Shown: piece by piece, positions 48,521 to 58,919 of the stretch
Layout: each line of letters starts with the position of its first letter
How positions within the stretch are numbered: position 1 is the first letter of the stretch
Source of the DNA: Panopea generosa
Lineage: Eukaryota > Mollusca > Bivalvia > Adapedonta > Hiatellidae
DNA length: 64,000 bases
Reading direction: 5' to 3'
Assembly (NCBI GenBank): GCA_029582155.1
Contig: CM055895.1
Span: forward strand, 58,469,028-58,533,027
Program-made: the position numbers and the translations under genes
The notes under the pieces: model-generated
Told to the model about the DNA's origin: nothing
The model's input: the letters and a program-made list of their open reading frames with translations, nothing else
Databases searched by the model: none

Positions 48521-49218
48521 ACGACGATGGCAGGGAGCAGTTGACCAGTTTGTAAGCATGTAGCTGCGATCTTGTTACTCAGGTTTATTGAAAATCTCAC
48601 TGTATGATGTTACGACGATGGCAGGGTGCAGTTGGCTAGTTTGTAAGCAAGTAGCTGCGGTTTTGTTACTCAGGTTTATAGAAAATCTCACTGTATGATG
48701 TTACGACGATGGCAGGGTGCAGTTGACCAGTCTGTTAGCACGCAGCTGCGGTTTCGTTACTCAGGTTTATTGAAAATCTCACTGTATGATGCTACGACGA
48801 TGGCAGGGTGCAGTTAACCAGTTTGTAAGCATGTAGCTGCGGTCTTTTTACTCAGGTTTATTGAAAATCTCACTGTATGATGTTACGACGATGGCAGGGA
48901 GCAGTTGACCAGTTTGTAAGCAAGTAGCTGCGGTTTTGTTACTCAGGTTTATTGAAACTCTCGCTGTATGATGTTACGACGATGGCAGGGTGCAGTTGAC
49001 TAGTTTGTAAGCACGAAGCTGCGGTTTTGTTATTTAGGTTTATTGAAAATCTCGTTGTATGATGTGACGACGATGGCAGGGTGCAGTTGACCAGTCTGTA
49101 AGCACGCAGCTGCGGTTTTGTTACTCAGGTTTATTGAAAATCTCACTGTATGATGTTACGACGATGGCAGGGTGCAGTTGACCAGTCTGTAAGCACGTAG
49201 CTGCGGTTTTGTTACTCA
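48521..49218. repeat. 91-bp tandem array, 7.7 copies
   Basis: ACGACGATGGCAGGGTGCAG starts units at 48521, 48612, 48703, 48794, 48885, 48976, 49067 and 49158, an exact 91-bp spacing. Each unit continues with TTGACCAGTTTGTAAGCA, TAGCTGCGGTTTTGTTACTC and AGGTTTATTGAAAATCTCAC. The last unit is cut at GTTACTCAG, where the 42-bp array starts. Confidence 0.97.
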
Positions 49219-49962
49219 GGCTGTAAATGTAACTCGTACTACAGACGATGGTTTTGACCAGGCTGTATACGTAACTCGTACTACAGACGATGGTTTTGAC
49301 ATGGATGTAAACGTAACTCGTACTACAGACGATGGTTTTGACCAGGCTGTAAACGTAACGCGTACTACAAACGAGTGTTTTGACCTGGCTGTAAACGTAA
49401 CTCGTACTACAGACGATGGTTTTGACCAGGCTGTAAACGTAACTCGTACTACAGACGATGGTTTTGACCTGACTGTAAACGTTACTTGTACTACAGACGA
49501 TGGTTTTGACCTGACTGTAAACGTATCTCGTACTATAGACGATGGTTTTGACCAGGCTGTAAACGTAACTCGTACTACAGACGATGGTTTTGACCTTGTT
49601 GTAAACGTAACTCGTACTACAAACGAGTGTTTTGACATGGCTGTAAACGTAACTCGTACTACAGACGATGGTTTTGACCTGACTGTAAACGTATCTCGTA
49701 CTACAGACGATGGTTTTGACATGGATGTAAACGTAACTCGTACTACAGACGATGGTTTTGACATGGATGTAAACGTAACTCGTACGACAGACGATGGTTT
49801 TGATCTGGTTGTAAACGTAACTCGTACTACAGACGATGGTTTTGACCTGGCTGTAAACGTAACTCGTACTACAGACGATGGTTTTGACCAGGCTGTAAAC
49901 GTAACTCGTACTACAGACGATGGTTTTGACCTGGCTGTAAATGTAACTCATACTACAGATGC
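49219..49962. repeat. 42-bp tandem array, about 17.7 copies
   Basis: The unit is GTAAACGTAACTCGTACTAC followed by AGACGATGGTTTTGACC and a variable pair of codons. Because 42 is a multiple of three and no unit has lost phase, both strands are open throughout. Plus 49301-50026 reads a 14-residue repeat VNVTRTTDDGFDxx with an N-x-T sequon in nearly every unit and then leaves the array into EKPKHDSITLPIEISYINPC. The minus strand reads CSTSYVYSxVKTIV. Changes concentrate at two codons per unit (CAG/CTG/ATG and GCT/ACT/GAT/GTT). Called a satellite; coding is possible but unproven. Confidence 0.95.
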
Positions 49963-49967
49963 AGAGA

Positions 49968-50460
49968 AGCCGAAACATGATTCAATTACTCTTCCTATTG
50001 AGATCAGTTATATCAATCCATGTTAATATACGAAAATGTTTAAATTGGTGCATCTGTAAATGTATACATGTAGTTCTACATTAGATTAAGTCTGGTATAA
50101 AGGTTTGGGTAAATGTAGCATGTTTCATAGCTTTAAAACGCATGTAACCTCAATTTAAAACAGCTTTGTTTCAACATTGTATATTCATACAAAGGCACAT
50201 ACCCGAATGTTATGTATAACATAATTTTCATTGTAGACAGGCACAAGCTAAAATAAAGACAGATCCAAGTGAAAGAGAATTTAAATCCATTATAAATCAT
50301 ATACACAAGAGTGGTGAATTGATGAAAAACTTCTGTGTCATGAAAAACGTATTACATTAAAATCTGGTGTCAAACCTTTTGAGATAAATGAGATTTTGCC
50401 TCGAGTAAACAAATTATTCTTGTAAGAAAAGTTGTATTATTTTAGTTTATACTAATTTTG
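49968..50460. other. AT-rich spacer
   Basis: The 42-bp array ORF runs out at 50026. No other feature recognised. Confidence 0.4.
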
Positions 50461-50462
50461 AA

Positions 50463-51075
50463 GAAGCTCAGAGTTTATATGAATCGCTCTCGAGTCCGTT
50501 AACGTCTCACTACACAGTTACACCCTTTTTCCCAACGGTAACATGATTCTTATGATTCTTATAAAAATGTAATTTGGTATTGAAATATTTTGAAAATGGT
50601 CCATAGTGGTTGTGATTTCTTACTGCAGACGAGAGAAGACAAGCGTTTGCATAGCATATGCTGCTATAAGACATCACTGGTGTTAAAAAAGTGACTTTAA
50701 TATGATTTCAACATATGCATGCATTTATGAGCATTTGAGGGCTTTTTTTTAAAAAAAAAAAATCTCAGTGTGTCACTGCACTCTCTTTAAAAAAAACAAC
50801 CTGGTAAACCTACAAGTTATTGTGCAATTTAATGTGGTTATGCAATCCTGCTATGAAAAAAAAATACTTTAAAAAAATCTTTGTTGAATTGTTTTTTGCC
50901 ATGTAAATCCTAGACCTTATTTTATATAGAACAAAGAACAAAATTCAACTGTGTAGAGAGACCTCTAATGTGTAGAACAAGTACTAAGTTGTTTTTAGAA
51001 GCCAACGAGCCATGATTGGGTTTGAGCACACAACCTCTAGCGTGAGCGGACAAGACTCTATCTATCACATTACCG
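50463..51075 (-). repeat. SINE family C split by an insertion
   Basis: The tail part 50463-50500 (AGCTCAGAGTTTATATGAAT, CGCTCTCGAGTCCG) and the body/head part 50968-51075 (GTGTAGAACAAGTACTAAG, TTGGGTTTGAGCACACAACC, GCGTGAGCGGACAAG) are the two sides of one reverse SINE. They are separated by the element at 50503-50964. Joining the flanks gives the spacing seen in the 45175 copy. Confidence 0.7.
50503..50964. mobile_element. short copy of the 81-bp-repeat element
   Basis: The ends ACGTCTCACTACACAGTT (50503-50520) and AACTGTGTAGAGAGACCT (50947-50964) are inverted repeats identical at 16 of 18 positions. Inside are one degenerate 81-bp monomer (CACAGTTACACCC...ATTGAAATATTTT) and the non-repetitive right part matching 29339-29650 (GGTTGTGATTTCTTACTGCA, CATGCATTTATGAG, ACAAAGAACAAAATTCAACT). 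TA flanks both sides. At 462 bp it shows the basic element before satellite expansion, or a collapsed one. Confidence 0.78.
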
Positions 51076-51079
51076 CATA

Positions 51080-52355
51080 GGTTTTTGTATTATTTTGGTT
51101 TCGGAGAATAACAGCTATATTCGACATGGGGACTTTGAAGGTTAAGGCGATAAGTCTAATTGAGAGATTGGTACCTGCTATTCATTCTTCAACACAGTAA
51201 GATAAAGATAGTAACAGATGCAGTCGGGAATGGTAATGCAAGACAAACAATCGAAATTGTAACGTATTAAACAACGAGAACTTTAAAGTGAAATCTGGAT
51301 GCTATCGATTTATCTCATGTAACAGAATGTGTTAGATCATCAGCGATGATTGGAGCGTAATGTGTACCGCATTTTTTCCATCAAATTTTTGGCTAATTCC
51401 CTCAGCATAAATTAAACATATAAGACAGGTAGAGTATCTCACATTAAATAAATAAAGACATCAAAGTGGTGTCTACTCTTTATATGTGGTTTAGTATTAA
51501 TGCCATAGCGAAAAAGAAGAGAAAAAACACATGATAATTAAACTAGACAGGTAAAAGCAGCGACAGGCGGCAACTTTCTCATGATTACATGATGACGAGT
51601 TAGAAAGAGCACAGCTCATAAAATACAAGATCCAGACATGAACTAGCGTACTGAACATAAACAAAATGCAGTTAGAAATATGGTTATGTATGGTTTTAAT
51701 ACATATGTTACGCATTTTTAGGGTTCGCTAACCATATTTATAACAATATGTAAATTTATCAAAATGGCCCTGTTTAAAGCGATGAAATTAAACCTTAATC
51801 TTTTTTTTGTTGCAAAGTTTGATGCTTTTTTAGTTTAATTATATTTTTTTCTTTTAAAAAGTATAAATTTTGTTTATCAGTTTTACATTTTTCGCTTTAT
51901 ACAATATCATCAAAGTGTATTTTATGTACAGCGCAAATATGCAATGTTCCTATATGTAGGGCTATTTTATGTTAGTATATCACGGTTTTAACAGTGAATG
52001 AACTCTTGCCACTAGAAAATATTTACATATATTACTCAAAATGTACCAGACAAAAATCAGATTAAATATCTTTGTGTGGTAAGAATGCCTTAATGAAAAA
52101 AAAATCAGGGGAAATGAGCATTTTCTTCATTTTAATCGTCTTTGAAACCATTTTTTTTAATAGAAAAAACATGAAATAAAAAATTAAATATAAATATTTT
52201 AAAAGAATAAATTATATTTAATACAAATGCACCAAGCTTTGCTGAAAAATAAGTCTTTAAAAAGAATGCATTTTACAAGGTCAATATCTGGGCTTTGTGA
52301 ACATGTTGTTTTTTTTGTGTTTAAACATATTTTATTTCTATTTATATATATGTAT
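51080..52355. other. AT-rich spacer
   Basis: No gene or repeat recognised; a 72-codon minus ORF (51497-51715) has no domain I know. Confidence 0.35.
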
Positions 52356-52359
52356 ACAG

Positions 52360-52533
52360 AAATGGGGATGGGCCACACGTTTTTCCAACGTTAGATTCGG
52401 TCTTGCCATCCCTTATCCTTATAGAGTTAAACGATACTTACCTACAAATTTCAGAATTAGTATTTGGTCAACAGAATTAAAAAAATTTAACACTACAAAG
52501 ACAAAATATAAGTTATTGACAGAATATCCATGA
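52360..52533. other. competing exon candidates on opposite strands
   Basis: Minus strand: an acceptor TTTTGTCTTTGTAG, a 51-bp segment (52492 down to 52442) reading LNFFNSVDQILILKFV, and a consensus donor GTAG|GTAAGTATC. Plus strand: an acceptor ATATGTATACAG (ending 52359), then 39 open codons (52361-52480) beginning NGDGPHVFPTLDSVLPSLIL, or in another frame a run ending at 52533. At most one is real. The minus candidate has the better splice signals, the plus candidate the more protein-like text. Confidence 0.25.
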
Positions 52534-52862
52534 CAATATAATGAATTATGATGTTTGATATAAATATGCAGTTTTACTGCTAAGATCGAAAAAAAATATC
52601 GGCAATATAGGTGAGTTCTTTTGACTTTACTAAAACTATTCTCTGACCAATGTGTTATACATGGGACGGGTAATTCTATGTTTTATATTCATATTCGATA
52701 TATGTCTCAGACAACTATTCAGTATTCTAAATAATACGAACTTTGCGTACATGAAATTGAGTTTGTTTACCATCGTAGATGTACGTTCCGACGTGCTTCC
52801 CAAAAAAATAGTATGTGTTCATTATCTCTGTATGTTTGTTTACCTTTTGCATTAATTTGCAG

Positions 52863-52924
52863 TAGTTTGCAAATCATGAAAATAACTCATAAAGATGCCT
52901 GGTTGATGAGTAGGCTTTACTGAG
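52863..52924 (+). other. candidate 62-bp exon, possibly non-coding
   Basis: A textbook acceptor (TTACCTTTTGCATTAATTTGCAG, 52840-52862) and donor (TACTGAG|GTAAGTTG, 52924/52925) bound 62 bp. Only one frame is open and it meets TGA two bases before the donor, so the segment would be a 5'UTR exon, a last coding exon with a 3'UTR intron, or chance. Confidence 0.25.
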
Positions 52925-53115
52925 GTAAGTTGATGTAATATTCAAAGAATGTGCGAATGCTATATTCATTAGGTAATTACTTCTTGCCTAATTAATTGTA
53001 TGTCAGAAGTTAGCGTTAATGCTGTGTTTAGACTGTCACATAATTCTATGATCTGCTACAACGGCATAAAATCACATTAATTGTAACTATAAAATGATAT
53101 AGCACAAGCTAGAAC

Positions 53116-53397
53116 GTGTGTTGTTGTTTTTTTGCAAATGAACAAGGAAGTAAATATTTACATGCCACTAGATATATTTCGATAAATTCGGCAACTTTTG
53201 ATTGGTTAGGTCAAATGAGCCATATTGAAACGTCACGATCACGTATTAAAAACACGGCATTCGATACAAGGAGGTCGCCATTGTTTTTCAAAACAGTGCA
53301 TTACGGGAATGTACAAACCGCAATTGATACTAAAACCCGGCCATATGTACCGGCTGACCCGACCAAAAAATGCAACTGCGATGTGTATATTAATTAA
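53116..53397 (+). CDS. hypothetical ORF in a CpG-rich patch
   Basis: The 93-codon frame ends KTRPYVPADPTKKCNCDVYI-N. The second half (from MSHIETSRSRIKN at 53215) is polar and charged, with locally high CpG. The same patch has promoter-like sites: an inverted CCAAT box (GATTGG, 53199) and, on the minus strand, ACAATGGCGACC (YY1-like, good start context, opening MATSLYRMPCF). So it may be either a coding segment on the plus strand or a promoter with a minus-strand first exon. No known domain. Confidence 0.25.
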   Translation: MCCCFFANEQGSKYLHATRYISINSATFDWLGQMSHIETSRSRIKNTAFDTRRSPLFFKTVHYGNVQTAIDTKTRPYVPADPTKKCNCDVYIN

Positions 53398-53399
53398 TT

Positions 53400-54370
53400 G
53401 TGGCGTTTTAATGCACTAATTGGAATTATTATGCATTGCTCTTTGCATATTCTATAAGAAAATGTTGAAAAATAAAATAAAAATGCCTTAATTGAGGTCA
53501 TGAAACTGATATTTTTTTTAAGATTTATCGCCTTTTTTTTTAGCAACGATTCCTGCTGAGTTTATGTAAATCCTTTTCAAATAACCACCTATTTAATCTA
53601 TTATGATATGTTGAACCCATAACAACCGAAATAATAAAAAAGCAAGCATCAACAGTTGTTTATTTTACTTGATACAAAAGAAATAAATTTTCTTTAAAAA
53701 CACGATTGAAAAACAAAGTGAGTTTACCGGTGTGGCGAATTTTCAACACGTTGCAAGAATCAGACATATCTCCGAACATGCACAAGTTTTTTTTTTATTG
53801 TATTTTTTAAATTATATATCCACAATTAATTTAAAATATATATGATCACAGTAGTAAATAACGTAACACTTAATTCGTTAGAAAATATATAAGGGAAGTT
53901 TCAAGACATTTTTTTAATATGCAAATCGAAATGCATAATGATTGAGATTAGTACATTAAAACATCAAAATTACTATTAAGCACACCACGTTTGCCTTTTC
54001 CCTGCATCCAGAATTTGGCCGTATCAGCCGGAACCTGGTCGGGATTTGGTATCACCAGTGTATTTAGTGTTTAGTGCGCAGTTGTTTTTAATTTTTTTGA
54101 AATTAAATATGTTGCTTCACTCAAACTTTGCATCTTTACATCAATAAACAAGCCTATTTCGTACAAACTCAAACATATACATTCATTGAATCTATTTACC
54201 ACCTCTTTTATAAGACCTAACCATTGGATGCTTTTTAAAAGCAGCCAGTTCGTTTTATTTGCATCACCAATTTTGTTTACAAACATGTCCAGTTGTTAAC
54301 TCAAACAAACAGGCGGTATCCACTTCTTATAATATACAACCATGTCGTGTGTAATTTGCCTTTACTCTCA
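53400..54370. other. AT-rich spacer
   Basis: No gene or repeat recognised apart from homopolymer T runs. Confidence 0.35.
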
Positions 54371-54371
54371 G

Positions 54372-54425
54372 AGCATGAACAACCGCGCGGTGTAGTTTCA
54401 CGTTCATGTCCGATAACGCGTGCTA
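54372..54425 (+). CDS. candidate internal exon
   Basis: An acceptor TTTGCCTTTACTCTCAG ends at 54371 and a perfect donor GTAAGTATT starts at 54426. The 54 bp between (phase 1 at both ends) read HEQPRGVVSRSCPITRA, with high GC and seven CpGs, in contrast to the flanks. No domain recognised. The antisense reading has stops. A fragment of an unknown repeat is the main alternative. Confidence 0.3.
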
Positions 54426-54613
54426 GTAAGTATTTTTTGAGACGCACGAGTAGTCTCGCTTTACTATACAATTAATACACACAGGGCAATGTGTTTCCTA
54501 AATTCGTTTAGACACATCACTGACCGAGATATTATAGGGCGAGGTGGTTAGAAGACATGAACTATTTTAATAGAAATATGCTCATCAATTGTATTAGATT
54601 TCACATTTCCTTA

Positions 54614-54676
54614 AAATAAATGTTAATCAATTTCACTAAATATTTTGAATTAAGATATATTGATTAACATTTATTT
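54614..54676. repeat. 18-bp perfect inverted repeat with duplicated loop
   Basis: AAATAAATGTTAATCAAT (54614-54631) and its exact reverse complement (54659-54676) enclose a 27-bp loop. The loop sequence (TTCACTAAATATTTTGAATT) is directly repeated after the second arm. This makes a strong AT-rich hairpin. Confidence 0.85.
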
Positions 54677-54679
54677 CAC

Positions 54680-55920
54680 TAAATATTTTGAATTAAGATA
54701 AATGTTTGTTTCTAGATAGTATATAGTTAATGAATTTTAACAAACATATAAACTTCGCCCCGAACCATTTCGCGTACCGGAACTATTGCTGACCATGGCA
54801 TGATTTCTGAAAGAGACGGCATTATCTCTTGGATTCACTAAACCACGTCAATAAGAACAAAAATAGTGTCTGAATATCGTTTCAGAGAAGAGATACTTTA
54901 TTGTGGTACCCGGCCTCGAAATAAAATAGCTCTAATCAAAACAAAGCCCATGTTCAAGCGCTGGGACAAAGGTCAGAGCGTAAGCACCACCAAGTGGTAA
55001 CACAGTGGACACAGGGTTAACATTTTTATGCTAAGTTTGACTGCTATTTTTTGTTTGAAAATGGTATATATATGTGTATACAAATATGAGCATATATGTG
55101 TATATATGTGCATATTTATTGTCATTTTATTCTAATATCTAACGGGTTAACATTTATTGATAATGCTGTTAAAATGAGAGTTGTACAAATTTAGGCATAT
55201 AGTTTTTGTGATACTATTTACCAAATTAATTGTTAATTCCAAAATATGGATATGTTTTACTAGCCGAGAAGGAATACTTTTTTTCACGAATGATAGCGTA
55301 TGTAAAGGGACAAAAACAATAAAACTATCTGAATCGAGGATGAAGACGATTTGTTGACGCTAGCTGTACGTTTATGGTCGAGAATGTTCGGTATGTCTTC
55401 CGAAATATTACGAAGATCTGCCAAAGTAAACTTTAGATTGTTCGGCAGTGCCCTCCTTATATAATTGATTCGGTAAACAACATGTCAACTTTTGTGCTGC
55501 CGAAATTATTGGAACAAAATACTGGGAAACTGAGATTTATCGTAACGTAAACAAGAGTTTTATTTTTTTGCTTAGCGCAAATGCTAATCAACGTTCAAGA
55601 GAACATACGACGAAACTTATTTTATTAAACAAGAGGCCAACTTTTCCAACTTTTGTCTATATTCATTAGCATTAACCGTTATGTCATCAACAACAAATCA
55701 CACCAAAAATCATTCAAATGTATCTATTCAGTCATCAGAAATTACGTTTTTTGTCATTATCTTTTATATAGATTCAGTAAAGTAGGCCTCAACCCCAGGG
55801 CAAAACGTGAGACGTAAGGAAATGCAATTCACACTTTTTATAAAGGACAAATATACGTCCATAATCACCAAAGCTGCATACAACATTTCATTACGATTGA
55901 GCTGACGGTTTTGAAGAAGA
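54680..55920. other. AT-rich spacer
   Basis: TATATGTG-rich low complexity at 55063-55115. Nothing else recognised. Confidence 0.4.
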
Positions 55921-55924
55921 ATTC

Positions 55925-56045
55925 GAAAATACCATTTGTTTACGGACGAACGACGGACGACACACGACAACGACACACGACGCACGACAACAAACAAAAG
56001 GTGATCGCAAAAAGGTACCTTGAGACAAAGTCTCAATTGACCTAA
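55925..56045 (+). repeat. dispersed repeat with GACGGACGAC-type 3' end
   Basis: TTTACGGACGAACGACGGAC then several ACACGAC units, AAAAGGTGATCGC and the terminal hairpin TTGAGACAAAGTCTCAA. Same family as 36255-36975. Confidence 0.55.
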
Positions 56046-56049
56046 AATA

Positions 56050-57272
56050 AAACAATGTATCATACATGAATTGAAAACAGCATATATACTTTAAAATGCA
56101 TACGTCTATGTGACTTAACTTGTTCATTGGTGCCTGTTTGTACTGTATTGTGTATTTGTGTTTTTTGTTTTTTATTATGTATACATACGTGTGTTTTGAT
56201 TGTTGTTTTTGTTCACTTTCTATTGATTCAACTTTTAGATATGAAATAAAAATATGTTCAAATGTTTGTATTTTTATAAATATGTTAAATGATTTGGATA
56301 AAGTAAATTCACAGTACATAACCGGGTTGTATGCTTTATAGAGATCGTTTGTATTCGTTCAATATTTATATAATGGTTTGTCTTGAGTAACATACATAGT
56401 GGCGTCTGCTGGCAACAATATATGTACTACGTTCAACAATATTAACACTTTGTTTATTTATAACACATGTTTTGTTTTGTTTATATTGCATGCCTCAATC
56501 TCCCTTCGTGTAAACTAAAGTAAAAACAATAACATCTAATAAAATGATCAAAAGAAGAAAATAAATATTACGTTTATTTATTTAGTATTGTAACTAATTA
56601 TTTGGTTTTGAAATTTATATTACCTTTTTCTATATTCTATGCTATGGCATTTACAACAGAATAGGATAAGAAAGCATCCAAACATTTCGAAACGGGCGGC
56701 TATTAAAACTCGTGTCATACACATTGACTTGGTGTTATTATTTCTGATCCTTTGGCGACTAGGATCGTTCAATGTTTCTGAAAACTATGATACTAGTTTG
56801 GTCCGGACTATGGGATTGTTGGTGTAGTTAATACTACCTTTCACTAATACTCTCAACATGTCTGCTCTGTCCTTCTCTTTGTTGTAGCGTTTGAGCTTCC
56901 AAAATATAGTTTCAACTATTGTTTTATCAAAACATTAATATTTAGATTTATATCGTTTTCTTAGAGAAAAGAACAAGACAATATATACCTAAAGCGTAGT
57001 ATTCAAAGGACATAACAATCAAAGCAGAATAAACATAAATATAGTGGATAATTAAAATAAATAGAATACATGTATATATAGTAAATGGCAACAGGAATGA
57101 TCGGTAGCTAAATACGCCACTGGGGAACTTAAAACTGATCCCAACCTCGTTCTTTCCCCGTCATCATGTTAAATACATAATGGAATTGACTGGACAATAT
57201 CCTCACGATATATATATATATATCGAATTTGACTGGACACTATCATATTGATAATTCTAAACTATCTGACAG
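56050..57272. other. AT-rich spacer
   Basis: No gene supported. 57215-57230 is a TA microsatellite. ORFs here are short and low-complexity. Confidence 0.4.
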
Positions 57273-57274
57273 TA

Positions 57275-57468
57275 CAGTAGAACTGCGATAGCTTGAACCC
57301 GACAAAATAGTTCGAGTTAAGGGTTGTTCGAGCTAAATAATGTTCAACATCATACCATAGATGTACATGTAGATACATCGAAATAGGAATTCAGCCGTGA
57401 CCAAATAAGTGGTTTGAGTAATATGCGGTGTTTCAGCCTTCCGTGTTCGAGCCACAGAAGTTCTACTG
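57275..57468. mobile_element. pogo-like MITE, complete
   Basis: Begins CAGTAGAACTGCGATAGC and ends GAAGTTCTACTG, inverted ends flanked by TA on both sides (57273-57274, 57469-57470). The CAGTAGAAC terminus with TA duplication fits pogo/Tigger-type elements. The interior repeats the GTTCGAGC motif in both directions. 194 bp, no coding. A half copy is at 30182-30294. Confidence 0.8.
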
Positions 57469-57646
57469 TATTATAAATTGACTGTCTAAAGATTGCCCGA
57501 CTTGGGACGCCGTGTGTGCATTGACGATTTCGCAATATTTGCTGGATATTAATGTACGTGGAATTGTAAAGAAAGTACTTGCCAAAGCTTCTTTAATATG
57601 TCATTAAAGTTGGCTAAATTAAGTTTAACACTTTCCCTTTTTCCAG

Positions 57647-57756
57647 TTATATTTATTTATTGCCAGAGTGTTTGTTCAGAAGCAATTTCTACAAGTTTGC
57701 TTCACGTATACAATGTAGCTTTATGGGACATGATGAGTGGCATATGGAACAATTAG
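57647..57756 (+). CDS. candidate internal exon
   Basis: A strong acceptor (CTTTCCCTTTTTCCAG, ending 57646) is followed by 1 base and 36 open codons to a donor (TTAG|GTAAACC, 57756). They read YIYLLPECLFRSNFYKFASR then IQCSFMGHDEWHMEQL. The frame stays open beyond the donor to 57857. The mixture of Cys, Trp, His and charged residues looks protein-like. No family recognised. Confidence 0.3.
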
Positions 57757-57859
57757 GTAAACCGTTATGTTCTTTGTTTATACAGTGCTTAATGATTTGC
57801 TTACATTATGTCGGAGATAAGCGGTTTAATGCTAACTTCAACTGTATGTATTACTGATT

Positions 57860-58330
57860 AAAAAGGATGATGTCATATTTGTATATTTGTTTAAACGCTT
57901 TAATTATAAAAGAAACGTAACTTAACAACCACGCGCTTATTATTCTGCAATTGTCTCATTTGTAATGTACAATATCCTTTTCTTTCATAGATTTAACTGA
58001 CATATACTTTATCTGATTGTAGACAGAGAGATAAAATTGCAATAGTAGTAAAGAACAAATGACACTAACATAAACGGAAAAGAATGGTGATACCTTATGT
58101 AATAAATATAGTTATTTTTATTTCAAAAATAAAATAATACCATTAATACTACCTTGCCATTTTTTTTCTCTTCGGTGTTTTCTTTTCGTGGTCAGGACTT
58201 TGTTTTAATTTTGACTGTTATTTGGATGTTAACCTTCCTATAACACGTGATCAACGAATTGTATCTAAATTGTTTGCTTTCAAACTTTGCCTGCATCATA
58301 TTTTTCACGAATGTTAACTGAAAACATTTA
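57860..58330. other. AT-rich spacer
   Basis: Would be an intron if the candidates on either side are real. No feature recognised. Confidence 0.3.
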
Positions 58331-58335
58331 AATCA

Positions 58336-58524
58336 TTGCTCAGTTATGCCACTCAAGGATACACTTACCAATTGCCTCCAGTTAGTGACGGTAGAAAGAT
58401 TCTTGAGCGGAAGACGTTAGAGCTGTGTATATTGGTTGGGCATGTTTTGTTGGAAATGTATAAAATGATTATGTTTTTTTGCACAGAGGAGAACATTTTC
58501 ATGAGTTCTGTCAAGTTTGGATGA
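58336..58524 (+). CDS. hypothetical ORF / candidate terminal exon
   Basis: One frame (58336-58524) reads YATQGYTYQLPPVSDGRKIL and continues to a TGA. A second frame after the acceptor-like CATTGCTCAG (58342) reads MPLKDTLTNCLQLVTVERFL and stops near 58418; its phase matches the donor at 57756. The first 100 bp are GC-richer than the surroundings. The two readings compete, and neither matches a family I know. Confidence 0.25.
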   Translation: MLSYATQGYTYQLPPVSDGRKILERKTLELCILVGHVLLEMYKMIMFFCTEENIFMSSVKFG

Positions 58525-58628
58525 CATTTAGTGCTGTTGAATGAAGATATACCTATTCGAAGATGAATAGTATTACATAGCAACAAATGGACAGGAGTGT
58601 CAAAAAATAAAGGAGTGTCACCAATCTA

Positions 58629-58917
58629 TTGATTGATTGATTGAATATTTAGCGTCATTTTATGCCATTAAGGGCTAACAGACGATCAGTTAACCTTACC
58701 ACTGTTTCCTTAGATTAACCAGTACTCGAGCACACCCCATCTCCGCAAGTAACTGATATATTTCCCACTTGAATAAGCGGTGAGAGATGAATAATAACGC
58801 GACACAATGTCGTGTACCAATCATCATGGATACTGTTGCCGGGAGGGGATTCGAACTCACGACCCCTGGATTGATAGTCAGACGCGTAACCAACTGAACT
58901 AATCGGGCCCGGCCCAA
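58629..58917 (-). repeat. SINE family A, full-length
   Basis: On the minus strand the tRNA-like head (58917-58850) has an A box (TTAGTTCAGTTGGTTACG) and a B box (GAGTTCGAATCCC). The body then runs to a TCAATCAATCAATCAAT tail at 58629-58645. It is the reference copy for the truncated relatives at 1, 9345 and 30708. The minus ORF 58696-58968 is incidental. Confidence 0.88.
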
Positions 58918-58919
58918 TC

